NCBI GenBank assembly: GCA_013368315.1
Contig: JAACJM010000034.1
Location: 1-64,000, forward strand
Origin: Tetrapyrgos nigripes
Taxonomy: Eukaryota; Basidiomycota; Agaricomycetes; Agaricales; Campanellaceae
Reading direction: 5' to 3'
DNA: 64,000 nucleotides
A program made the position numbers and the translations under genes. Below, piece by piece: positions 21,468 through 32,751 of this stretch (positions within the stretch are counted from its first letter, which is position 1; every line of letters starts with the position of its first letter). Under the pieces are notes generated by a model that saw only the letters and a program-made list of their open reading frames with translations, was not told the origin of the DNA and searched no databases.

Positions 21468-22238
21468 CTAATCCTTGGCCAGAGCACTGAGAGCATGTAT
21501 GGCACGAAGCTGAGAGGCAAGAAAAGCTGCTTTTGCGAGTGCTGAGTCTCGTTCTCTGAGCGCCAACTCTCATTCCGATTGTGCAACACTGAGCCTGATT
21601 CGGGTTTCAGCACCATCCTGGATTAGGTCACTGAGTCGCTCCTGCAATTCTCTGATCTTCTGTTCATGCTGTTGTGCACGAGTGAGGCCTTGAGGATGTC
21701 ATGAACTGGTAAGGTGGGCCCTTCGTAGCCAAGCCTGATCTGTGGAAGTTACATTGATAGTAAATAAGCAGCTTTTAAATAAGAAAATGGAAGGACACAC
21801 GGCGAGCTGGCTTGTACCTCAATTCAAGTAAATCTCTATTCAATGAGCTTGCCTCCACAGTATCTACTGATGCTGGTGCTGGGTCTAGCAAGGTTGTGTC
21901 TGGGTCTTGGTCTGGCAAGCTGGCGTAAAATTTGTGGGTGAGTGAGGAACACAATAAAGCACTGGATACTCACTCCTGCCCTTTCATGACATTACTGACC
22001 TTTTTCTCAAGGGCGAAGAGAGCGGAGATGGAGTAACAGATGAAGGGACTGTGTATTCCAAGGTCGCAATTGACTGAAGATTTGTCAAACTGCCAGTTTC
22101 ACATCAAGGTGCTAACACATCATTATCACAGACGACTACGTACCTAGATTCCATCAAGGGCTTGCAATTTGGCTTAGTCCTTTTTGGGGAGAAGCAGGCT
22201 TCATCAGACAGGCAACGTTTGAAAGCAGAAGACGGCAT
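21468..22238 (-). pseudogene. small coiled-coil protein of the CACTA element
   Basis: Four exons can be read from ATG 22236-22238. The N-terminus MPSSAFKRCLSDEACFSP is followed by a basic KRTKP stretch. Donors GTACGT, GTCAGT and GTACAA are paired with acceptors GGCAG, GCCAG and CACAG. The last exon gives a heptad-like coiled coil (EQKIRELQERLSDLIQ and ALRERDSALAKAAFLAS) ending at TAG 21468-21470. Two in-frame TGA codons (21699-21701 and 21570-21572) interrupt it. The function is unknown to me. A DNA-binding or partner role for the transposase is only inference from the location inside the element. Confidence 0.5.
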
Positions 22239-23094
22239 GTTGCAAGGAGGTGGATTGTTGAAAGCAGTCAAACTTCACATGACTGACGCGTTCGTTCAGA
22301 CATCCGCGTCGTTGTGCAGGAGAGTACTTTCATCTCTGGCATTATAAAAACCATGTATGCGGTTACTGGCATGTTGTATTCGCATTGCATTGGGGTAATA
22401 GAAAAACTGGCATTAGATTATAGCCCATTAATAGCATAAGTGTCTCGAGGTTGTGATAGGGAATTCCAAGTAAAGAAGAGAAGCGGAACTAGTGATAGAA
22501 AAATAGAATCGAAGAAGCAAAAAGACTTGTTTAGAAGCTCATCTGCCCGCAGCACTGGCCCCAGAAGCACTACAGGGTGTAGCCAAAAAAAGGAGACACT
22601 TGAAAGCTAGCAAAGAAAGTCTAAACAAAAGAAAGCAAAGCAGTTGAGTGAGACAAGGGAGTTTGATTGTTAAATCTCTAATCAGTCCGATGTGATGATG
22701 AGTACTTGGGAGTTGAAGTAGGTGGAAATGGAATAACGAAAAGGAAGCATGTTCCTCTGTACAGCATTACAGTGAGTCAAAGTAGGGTGTGATAAAACAA
22801 TTTAACGCACCTGGAAATCTCAAATCAACACTCCTTGTGAATGAGCCCTGAACGCCTACAAATTGCCTCTTGCCAAACCAACTTGATTATGTTGAGCTGT
22901 CACGCAAAGCGAGGCATAACTTTTGCGCATGTGCAGATACAGACTAGCCTGGTATTTCAGGTGAGACCTAGGAACCTCCTTGTGCTCAGAAAATGAGAGA
23001 AGTGACAAAGGGATATGCACTTGCTCATACAAGATTGCTTGAAGTTGGAGGGAAATGAAAAGCTATGATTGATGACATGGTAATGGCCACAGAG
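22239..23094. other. non-coding interval between coiled-coil gene and transposase
   Basis: 856 bases holding the upstream region of the coiled-coil gene and the downstream region of the transposase gene. No further gene was seen. Confidence 0.5.
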
Positions 23095-26000
23095 TTATGT
23101 AGCGTCTGGAGGGGCATAATAAGACCGTTCTAGAGACCCGCTTCTATCAATGATAGCCCATTGTGTTGGGCCAGCGATGACGCGTCCCACCAGACACTGA
23201 ACCATAGTGATGTTGAGAACCTCCAGTGGTTTCAGGCTGGCATAGTAGGAAAAGCCCATTTGGTCCTTGAATAGGACGTCACAACGCTCGATACCTGCAA
23301 GTATGAATGTTGAGGGTTCTTCAAGACCAAGATTCGGAGCCGCAGGAAAGTCGACAACAAAGATGTGCTGAAGCCGTCCGAAGAAAACCTCTCTTTGCTC
23401 TACCACATCGGCGTTATGAGTCCTGGCATTACGGTCAACAAGAGTGTCAAACTAGTGTGTATATGTCAGAACATCAGATGAATTGAATAAAGAAAAGACA
23501 ACTTACACAGACAAATGTCACATCTCTACGGTCCTCTGCATATGGCAAGATAGATGCAGCTCGGATTGTATCTCCACCTTCAAAGTTGATATGAACGGTG
23601 GCCCATCGAGTAACACTTGAATAATTGTACGCTTTTTTCACTTCAGCCTGGCATTTCTTCACATCTGCCGGTGTAGCCCCAGTTGCAAATCGAGTTGAAA
23701 AGTGGATGATAATCTTGCTGTGTAAAGCTGGTGTGACTGTAGATGAGGGCTTCTTGGGAGGATGAAGGATACATGTATTATCTGGGCCTGCAATTAGTAA
23801 CGTTGAATGAGAAAATTGGAGAAAAGATTACATACAAGAGGGGTGTGTAAATTGTCCTTTTACTTCGCCGGTTTTCATTGGTGTCAGCGTTAATTCCTCT
23901 TCCAGTCCAAGTGAAATAGTGATATGGGAGAGACGAGCATCAGCAAGAATGAAATTGTTGATGTTTGCCCAGGGATAACAACGGCTTTTAAATTTCGGTG
24001 AAAGGAAGCCACAGAAACGTTCAATTGGGAATGCCCAGTTAGCCCACACTGGACCGGCCTGCTCGACGTGATCAGGGATATGAAGAAGCCCATGAAGTGT
24101 TACTGGGGCAGCCGAGAACCTGCTGGGATCATTCTGGATGTAGAGCCTATGTATTAGATGTAACACGTTATTGAGTTGGATTTTTGCAAGCCAGAGAATT
24201 ACTCACTCTTCATATTTACACACCCAATTAGCAAAGCCTATGCGAATCTTCCTGATGTCTTCTTGAGTATAGCTGAACTGTAGGCAAAGCTCGACGAGTT
24301 TGGTGAACTGCAGAAAGTGAGTGAAGATGGAATCAGGTAGTTGACCCCTGAGGACTACTGGGCCAATGTATAGAAGCCAAAAACACCAACTTTCCGCTGT
24401 CAGAGCCTGTCTATCGTCAGAGACATCTGGAGGCCATTGACCGAAACAAGACGGAATCAAATCTCCTGAGGCAGCTGTTGTAGCACCAATAGCTGTCCAA
24501 ACACCCTCCCCAAACTGATAACCTCCTACGCCGTCATCTAGCCCTTTGAATTGACCTGTCCAGTGCTTAACAAGATTCTCGAGGTTATTTTCGAAGACCA
24601 AATGCATGAAGTCATGAGGGAATGAGTTCGGAAAGACAATGGAGGAAAGTGAGCTGAATATGGATATTCCCTTGATTCCATACTGACAGGACAAGATTTC
24701 CGATTGACGTTGGGAGGGAGCAAACTGTACCTGTGCTGCCTGCTGTTGGAATTCAGAGAACGTTAGATAAGGCAAATGCAGAGGATGGTAGCGTTTAATG
24801 GACAAAGGATCTGCAGTGACAGCGGGATGCACACTACGGTCTAGAGGGACATAGTATGTCCGAGCTCCCGGTGGCATGACCCCAGAGATATTGCACATAT
24901 GACAAGGCCGATAGCCATTATGACCCTTCATGTGCATCACCATTGACATTGCGGGCATATCACTGAAAAGATATAGCAGGTAGGCAAACAGCAGGAACAC
25001 TGTTCTCGTCTCTGCGTCCCATGCTTTGACACCTCTCCCAAGTCTATCCAGCTCCTCTCTGAATGGCCATCCAAAAGAGTCGAAATCCTGCGGCTTTTTG
25101 GGACCAGGTATGACACCAAGGCAGAGTGTGTGCTCGCGATGGAAGTGGATTTCAGGGGCAAGGTTGTAGTTAAATATGATGAGGGGCCAACAAGTCTTCT
25201 TGCGTCTTCTCCATAGCGCAAACCCATCCGTACCAAAACCGAGTGCAATATCACGTCGGTCAGAGAAATGCTTGTGGTCCAACTCTTCACCATCAATAAC
25301 GACAAACTTGTGGAGCAACTCCTGATAAAGAGTGCTATCGAAGACATTGTCATCAGACTGGAAGTTGGCCCAATACTTCAATTTCTCGATCATGGATGGA
25401 TTCCAGTAGTATGCAATGAGCCAAGGTATGATGGGGATGTAGACGTAAGTTTTTCAAGGTTTACCGTCAGGGCGTAAACGCTGCTCACTGCAGAAATGAC
25501 AAGTTGTGTTTTCCGAGTAATCGCCAGTGTAGGCCATGCACAAATTGACACACATGTGAAAAGTCTGAGGTTGGAGTCTGGAGAGATCTGCAACTTCACA
25601 CTGCATCACCTTCCAAGACTTCAGCGGTTCCTTTGGAAACACACGAGGCAACATGTCAAAGCCAGCATTGGTGAGATTCGCCTTGAGTTTGAATTTGAAC
25701 GTCCGGATGGCAGTGAGTTCTTCTTCGGAAAGGACTATCAAGTTCAAATTCGTGAAGTCAGTATTTAAAAAGGAATAGTAAAAATCAAGAGTAGCTCACT
25801 ATCAGCATAATCTTCTAGCTCCCCAAGAAGCATCTCCAAAGCCAAGTCATCAGCGGTGAGGCCTCGGTTGACCTCCTCGTCAATTCCAACGCCGTTGAAC
25901 TCGTCACTGGAAACATCCCCATCACTATATGCTCCCTCTTCCTTATCCCAATCAACTCCATGTTCCTCATCTAGCAGACGGTCGTGCTTGCGATCATCTT

Positions 26001-26457
26001 CGTCGGTTTCACTTCCTTCAGCGACAAAGTCATTGGTACTCTCATCAGGGAGATCTTGCGCTTCCATTCCAACAATCCCATCGTCATACTCCATAGCCGG
26101 GAATGGTGGCTCTTGGGATATACGATTTGCATTGTCCTATCCTATCCCATGAGCATGGCAATGGTTATAAATGTTCAAGTCACATACCGGGACTGTGATG
26201 AGCATCTCATCCTCTGAATTATAATCGCCGTTATCCTCACAATCCGTGTCCAAAGCTTGATTAGCCATTGTATCTGCGGTTTGGTGAGTGAGGAAAGCAC
26301 CTCGCTCATGGCATAGTGCCTGTTTCTTGCTCATCATCTTTCCACAGCACTTGCACACTCGGTGCTTCGGTTTGGCTTTCTGTTTTTGTCTATCCTTCGT
26401 TTGCTGTGCCATGATGTTGGTTATAGTTTGCATACGGTGTCGTGTTTTTCGAGCCAT
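23095..26457 (-). CDS. Tnp2-like CACTA transposase (one nonsense codon)
   Basis: Six exons can be drawn: 26457-26188, 26136-25800, 25734-24207, 24146-23836, 23787-23507 and 23451-23095, all with GT-AG borders. They sum to 3,084 bases, exactly 1,028 codons including the stop. The N-terminus is basic with a Cys/His cluster (CKCCGKMMSKKQALCH), then an acidic linker. The Tnp2 core has LCLGVIPGPKKPQDFDS (near 25110) and MKGHNGYRPCHMCNISG (near 24890). It continues through GPVWANWAFPIERFCG (near 24035) and FEGGDTIRAA, and the C-terminus ends WAIIDRSGSLERS. The one defect is TGA at 25454-25456, between DGKP and KTYVYIPIIP, where Arg is expected. It should bind and cut the element ends in the nucleus. 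Catalytic residues were not assigned. Confidence 0.88.
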
Positions 26458-26682
26458 TGTAGAAGTGAAAGGAAGAGTGCTGGAGAGTAGGTAGTGACAG
26501 TGTTGGACTTATCGAGTGAGAGAGATAACGCTGGATGCGAACGCGTCTGATCACATGGGCCGGATACATGTTTGTTGAAAAATGCAGAAGTCAGTCAAAT
26601 TGGAAACAGATTAAAAAAAAACAGGTCCTATAAATCGATAGCATCCACACCAACTCCCTTTCTTTCCAACCACCACTTCAGC
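26458..26682. promoter_or_regulatory. divergent promoter region of transposase and accessory gene
   Basis: 225 bases between the two start codons, which point away from each other. A TATA-like CCTATAAATCG at about 26626-26637 lies about 50 bases before the accessory gene ATG. Shared control of the two genes is inferred from the arrangement. Confidence 0.5.
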
Positions 26683-28483
26683 ATGACCAAAGACACTAGC
26701 AAATCCAACAGCGCTGGCACCAGAGCCACCGCAAAACCCTACGACAAGGATAAAGGCGAGTGAGACTTACCTGATAGTAATCTGGCACCAAGGCTGACAA
26801 GTGCGTGTTAATATGAACCAGAGAGAGAAGCCAGACCCAGGAAACGCAGCACGAACACTACCACGAAAGCAAACCCAGGAAGTGGCATTCCAGAAGGTAT
26901 TAGGGTTCTGGAAGGTGGTGGCGAGTTGGCCGACAGCATGGGTACGCTCTCGGCAGCTTGCCCTCTCTGTAAAAATTCCTGATTAGCATGTAGACATTGA
27001 CAGTGAGGACACCCAGCAGAACACTGGCACCCAAACCAAGAATAAATGTACGTTGCTCCCAACTTTAATGTGACCACAAATGCTGACTCTTGTTTCAGAG
27101 AAAAAAATTCCAGCTGCGAAGAATGTTAAAAAGAAGAAAGGTTAGCTTCTGTCATACCTTTATTCATTCTTGTCTACATTTTGCTACAGCTCCCAAGGCC
27201 ACGAACCAGCTCTCCACCATCACAGCCCCTACTGATATCCTTGGAGAGATCACCAATGGGTTCTTTGGGGATCCCAACGAGAACTCTGGCATGCCTATGA
27301 ATGACGGAACAGAGAAGAGCGTTGATGCATCTACGAATGATAGGAGTGGGTCGTAAATGTTTTCATTTCATGTATTGTTCCTAATACAGTGCTAGATAAC
27401 CAAGATGTGTCTGACGCCGAGACCAAATTGGAGGACACGATGGGTGAGTTTCTGTTCTGACCATAACCACAAAAAAGAACTCACCTACTATTCTACTATT
27501 CCAAGAACGAATCCGGAGGCTCACAGCTGAGCTGGAAGCTCAGAAGAAAGCTCCTCCAGCAGCTGCATTCCCAGTCCTTTCCACTACTCCAGTTGCAGCC
27601 CGGGTACACCCCGCTACTAATGCCAAAACGAAGACTACTCCTGCTCCTGTCAAGTCTGTCCCTGTAGCTTCAGTTCCCACTGAAAAAATTCTGGTCGCCA
27701 ACGCCCGTCCCGCTGCAAAGCCGAATACAAAGACAACGGCTACCAAGGGAAGCACAACCAAAGACAAACCCGCTGTGCCAGCTAAGGCTGCTACAAAGGC
27801 CAAGGAAGTGGAGGTGGAAAAATTGGAGATCGAGAATATTGACAGGCCCAAAGGTGAGCCTGGCGACAGATTCAATCTTCAAGAGGCTTGTGGATTGGGA
27901 GGAGATGACGAGCACTGGGCTCGGTTTGGAGTATGTAATCACTTCAGTCACATGCATTACAACTCCCCTTCATGTGTACGCGTCATCACTAGGAGTTTGT
28001 CCGTTCCTCTTGCCAGTGTGCAGGAGTCGATTACAATCAGACCTACACCAAGCAGGACCCCATCGTCAAGGCTCTCATTATCAAGAAAGTATGTTTACAC
28101 TCACCAAAGCCTGTGTCCTTTTCTTTATTCTGTACTAACATGTCATGACTGATCAGGTTACACAACTCGACCCTTACTTTTGCAAGGAACATTTTACAGC
28201 CTCTTGGCCCATCCAAGACTACATGAAGGTCCATATTAATAATGTCCGCAACTACAAGACGCGTAAGGCCAGTGGTAAACACAAGTCCAAGTCCAAGAAA
28301 GTGCGCGAGACTGCAGCTGCAACTATCATTGAAGACACTGAAGACGAAGATGGCGAGATGGATCAAGACAAGGTCGAAGGCGCTAGAAACGAAGATGTTG
28401 ATGCAGAAATGGACGATGACCAAGCAGAAGTGGAAATCATTGATGAGGAGAGCGAAGATGATGTCGACGCTGAGGAAGAGTAA
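26683..28483 (+). CDS. accessory gene of the CACTA element, unknown family
   Basis: A multi-exon gene from ATG 26683 (MTKDTSKSNSAGTRATAK) to TAA 28481-28483. The clearest exons are 27190-27350 (ATNQLSTITAPTDILGEI), 27392-27441, 27506-27930 (short helix ERIRRLTAELEAQKK, then a long Ala/Pro/Lys-rich basic linker, then GGDDEHWARFG), 28025-28088 (VDYNQTYTKQDPIVKAL) and 28156-28480. The last exon gives LDPYFCKEHFTASWPIQDY, then a Lys-rich stretch and a very acidic Asp/Glu tail. Introns are 50-95 bases with GT-AG ends. The exons before 27110 are less certain. I do not recognise the family. The position next to the transposase suggests a TnpA-like DNA-binding partner, which is inference. Confidence 0.6.
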
Positions 28484-28979
28484 TAAATAGCCAGTGGTGA
28501 GTATTGTATAACTCTGGTTCTTATTGCCATCTTTACTGATAATTTTGTTGCCCAGTCATTCTATAATCTATTTGCGCAGAGGGCGCAGCTTCTCCTACTT
28601 AAGCTTAACGTTAACTATTCCTTACACTACATCCCTGCATGGTCTTCCGAGTCCCACTGCTACTTTCCCAGTGTACTGTATACAATTATTGTCCAATATG
28701 AATATCTGCGTGCTATGAAGCACAGTTGATAATCACCAGGATCTCGGATGAAAACAAGGCTCACTCCTTTTCGGGTGGACGGACGACACTGGATGACACT
28801 GGATGAATAAGGGACATATAGGCTATTAAAGTCACCCAGAAGTCATCTGCCAGTCTGTTACCAATTCCACAGTAAAGCGCTGGAATTTCAACCGCTCGTC
28901 GCTGGATTTTCATGTGGTACCGAGTTGAATCCTTTTGGATGACAGTCATCTGGTCCCGGGCGCACAGTGAGTGTAAGCT
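28484..28979. other. non-coding interval inside the CACTA element
   Basis: Downstream region of the accessory gene up to the right satellite piece. No gene or repeat was recognised. Confidence 0.5.
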
Positions 28980-29176
28980 TGTGCAAGTCGTGTCCATGGT
29001 GCACCCAGGTTGCGTCCAGAGTGTGTGCAGGTTGTATCCAGAGTGTACACAAGTTGTGTCTGGAGTGCACGCAAGTTGCGTCCAGAGTGTGTGCGAGTTG
29101 TGTCCATGGTGCGTGCAGGTTACATCCAGAGTGGTGTGCGCAAGTTTCGTCCAGGGTGGGTGCATGCAGAGGGTTT
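28980..29176 (-). repeat. right copy of the 22-bp satellite
   Basis: Nine or so units, inverse and unit-by-unit similar to 15147-15341 at the left end. It is an inward extension of the terminal inverted repeat. The left end has expanded to 1.8 kb while the right has not. Confidence 0.8.
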
Positions 29177-29856
29177 CCAAGCATCCAGTCCTCTTACTGT
29201 CCCCTAAATGTGCCATTATCTATTTTCCATCAATACATTCAATTTTTCATATATATTTTCTTCTTTTTGTTGTAATGTTTCAGTAATCCTGGCTGACTTA
29301 CCCCAATATTACTGTGACTACAACGTCACAGTAAGTCTCCTGTAAAACATTTACCATCACTCTAGATTTACTGTATACTTGAATGTTGTAAATCCTTTGT
29401 AATACAGACTTGAATTACTGGAAGATATACTGTGGCTTTTTCTCACACTGAAATACTTCTCTATTTCTTGGCTGTATTACCCAATGTATTACTGTGACAC
29501 CACGTCACTCTGAAATGTTCCTGTACTCCAACTTGTCTTACAGCAGTCTTACAGCATTGCTCTGAAAATTTCTTCTCTCTGTAATACCTCTGTAATCCAA
29601 GGCAGATTACTTGTTGAATGGCTTGGTGTAAGGTTGCTGTAATCCCTATGTAGGGCACCAGATCTACAGGGATTTGCCCTCTGAAATGTCCCTGTAATAC
29701 AACTTGTCTTACAGCAGTCTTACAGCATTGCTCTGGAAAATTCTTCTCTCTGTAATACCTCTGTAATACAAGGTGGATTACTTATTGAATGACTTGTTGT
29801 AAGGTCACTGTAATACCTCTGTATGGCAGATGATTTACAGGGATTTGCCTCCAGTG
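29177..29856 (-). repeat. right terminal inverted repeat of the 15.4-kb element
   Basis: 680 bp, inverse of 14467-15146, ending CCTCCAGTG with TAT directly after it (29857-29859). Confidence 0.85.
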
Positions 29857-29859
29857 TAT

Positions 29860-31348
29860 CATTGTCTTCCAGTGTGTTATCATTTTCTTCTCTCTTTTTC
29901 CTTTGCTTCCTCGACTGAAGACATCAAAACCTCCCTGGTTTGTATATGCCAGGTATGTTTGCTTTTCCCTTTTTCTATGTGTTTCATCTTCCATTATTCC
30001 TTCTCTTTATCTGCTCGGATTGGTCGAAAAAAACCCCAGTCCATATTTATCTGCGGATGGCATCTGACAATCCAATCCGCCGGATTATCCGCAGATGGTA
30101 CGTAGATCCTGTTTGGTGGCCTTAAACGGGCTTTTCGCCCGTCAGTTTTTCGGCCTTTCCTTTCCTTTTGTTTCTGAACACTTGCAGCCATCATAGCGTC
30201 CGATTTCTTTCCCTTTCATACCATCATGACTTCTCTTTGCACGGTTCTAGTCCTTTGCATCAGATTTTGACCTTCGTTTTGAGGGTCAATGGATTTCTCT
30301 GTCACAACAGTCTCTCTACTCAAATTGGACCTCTGAGCACCCCGTGGCGCTATGCAATGTTTTTAAATATACAATTTTCCCGAGATTTTATTAATTCCTG
30401 GCTTGGAATCTGATAGAAGCCAGTTGATGGTGCTCATTTAGCGCTCGTCACTCCCTTTCCTTTGGGCCTCGTGTAACGATTGTCCTAGATCCGAGTACTG
30501 TATTTCAAACTCTTATTACATCCTTGTTCCCTATGGTCCGACTTTCTAGCTTTGTACGATCCAGACATAGAGTAAGCTTTGTGGTAATCGTGACTTGCGG
30601 ACCCCTAATCTCGTCCATTGGTTCACAACTCTCCATCACACCACGACCTCATTCTAATCCCGTGCATTTTTGTTCGACCGTGCGTCGAAGAGATGGAAAC
30701 AGTGGCTTTACTGGTGTCCATGACGTCCTCTAGGCTTTGGGTGTCGTGTCTAAGCTGGCGTAAGGGGATGACATCCTGTAAAGGTCTTCCGACTTTCAAT
30801 TTCACGGCCAACGCTCCCGATGTCGGCGCACTAAATCGAGGTGTTGAGCATTGTGCTCGTCGGGTGGGTGGATGGATAGGAGAGTTTGTGCGTAAGATAC
30901 CGTAGTCCAGATATACGCAAGAGGCAACAATCAAGCAACAATATGATCCCCTATTACGAAGCTCGCATTATACGTCTAATCATCTGATAATTGACATGGA
31001 CGCGTCGCCCGCGTAAAGCGGGCCCCTATTCACGGGATCAGAATACCTAGTCACGTACTTATTCTGATCCATTGCCATCATGATTTGCTGCATCACATGT
31101 ACTAATGAATCGATAGCACTTGTATAAATTGGGAAAACTTGGTCGGGGTGCGTGCGTATGTGTGAGGGGAAAGGGGGCAAAGATTCGAAAGCATGTGTGC
31201 GTGGTAGAAAAGGGAGAAAAAAAACCCAATACTAAACAACTTCAAGAACACAGAAGACTGAAGGCATAAAAATGTGTGTACGTGGTAGAAGAGGCAGAAA
31301 AGACTGGAGCTGCATACATGAAGAACAAACACGAATTGATTACTTCTC
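29860..31348. other. unassigned region
   Basis: About 1.5 kb with no recognisable gene. Short ORFs on both strands lack family features. The part at 31195-31300 is purine-rich low-complexity sequence. Confidence 0.5.
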
Positions 31349-32751
31349 CTAAATTGGAACCTCTTGAATCTCTTCTCCTCCAAACTCCTTTTGATTCGCT
31401 TCGCACCAGGACGGCTCCCGAACCTGGCTCTCAGCCTGACTCTCCTCCGCTTGGGATGCTGCAAATCGGGCTGAGATAAACCGGATAGATTGAGAAAGGG
31501 ACATTTCGTTCGCAGATTTGTTCTTTGCTTCAGCCTTTTGAACCGTTACAGCCAGGATAATCAAGATAGGATATAAAGACTTGACTCAAAACATATTAGT
31601 GAAGTACATGCCTAAATATCAAGGATTTAAAACACCTACTGTTAAGCCTGGCAGAGCATTGGCAAAGATCGAGAATGGAGCTGTTGTCGCTGCCAAGAGT
31701 GAGGTCAGCATGAACGCGACCTGTCCAGGCGAGACTTAGAAGATAATTCAGATGAGATCAAATCACCAGCACCAACCCAAAGCACACAATAAAGAATTCC
31801 AGATTCTACCAGTAGCACTAGGATTGTTTGGACTTGGGAAACTGTGTTTCCACAGTGGCTGAGGCTTTTCCTGATATCTTGATGGTGAGACCTTGATGTA
31901 GAATTGAACAGTTGTCAGTGAGAAATTAATTTGCTGGATAATGAACCAACCAAGCTTTGTAACCTATGAAACCGGTAGCAATAATGTTTGTACCCAGCAA
32001 CGGTAAAACATATATTAATCCTTGCCGCCTGTCATTGTCAAGAGGAAGATCTGGCTGCAGGGCTTGAATAATATTAATACCTGCATCTACACCTGCACCA
32101 GCTTGGATCATAGTTCAAAGTAAGACGATAGAAGGCTTAAACCTTGGCAAATGAATTTTTGGCTCACCACAAGATATAATCATAGCCATGGTCAGAACAC
32201 CCTTGACAAATCGGTTGCCAGGAAATAGAACCCAAGCTCTCCAAACTACGATCCCATCTCCGATTAAATACTTTTCGGAGAAACGAGTGTATCAAATAAT
32301 TGAACAAAGCTTGAGACAGGAGTAGTACTCACATTCAGCCTCTCACACGGCATTACTTCTACAATTTCCAAGTCTGTCATCTGGCGTCCAATCTTTGCAA
32401 TGTTAGGCACGCCGTAGCCAATTTCTGGAAGTTGTATCAGGATAAATAAAGTCTGAGCGACCCCATCTCCAATTGTGAAGATAAACATCAAGGCAACGAG
32501 CACAAAAAGGGTGAGCTGAGGTTTTGAATAATGCTTTTGTTGTGATCTGAATAATAAAAAAATTTATCACTGGTGTGTAACAAACCATATGTACAAACTT
32601 ACAAAACAGCATAAATAACTGTGAGGATAAGTGCGGCATTCATACCACAAAGCAGCCATGATACAGATACTTCTAGCATCCATCCTTTGATGGCAATGAG
32701 ATCAGAGTCCCTAAGGGGAAGAGACTGTTGCTGTGTTTTAAGTGTGGACAT
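31349..32751 (-). CDS. seven-span-type Agaricomycete membrane protein
   Basis: ATG at 32749-32751 and TAG at 31349-31351, with seven exons and small introns. Clear borders are 32751-32603, 32546-32333, 32270-32168, 32101-31951 and 31891-31773, and frames agree at each junction. Hydrophobic segments are VSVSWLLCGMNAALILTV, LFVLVALMFIFTIGDGVA, the span before the DGIVVWRAWVLF motif, QGLIYVLPLLGTNIIA, TILVLLVESGILYCVL, VAFMLTSLLAATTAPFSI and YPILIILAVTV. This resembles a large uncharacterised family of Agaricomycete integral membrane proteins with a conserved VxRAW motif after the third span. No stop or frameshift was found. Function and ligand are unknown. Confidence 0.7.

Larger units (their letters stand above)
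14467..29856. mobile_element. 15.4-kb CACTA-type transposon with giant terminal inverted repeats
   Basis: The left end reads CACTGGAGGCAAATCC and the right end is its inverse, GGATTTGCCTCCAGTG. Both are flanked by TAT (14464-14466 and 29857-29859), a 3-bp target duplication. CACTA/CACTG ends, a 3-bp duplication and a Tnp2-like transposase are the hallmarks of the CACTA (En/Spm) superfamily. The inverted repeats are 680 bp each (14467-15146 and 29177-29856) and continue into satellite for about 200 more bases. Inside are a transposase gene, an accessory gene, a coiled-coil gene, satellite blocks and a nested palindromic element with a copia fragment. The transposase has one TGA, so mobility may need another copy. 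Confidence 0.88.
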
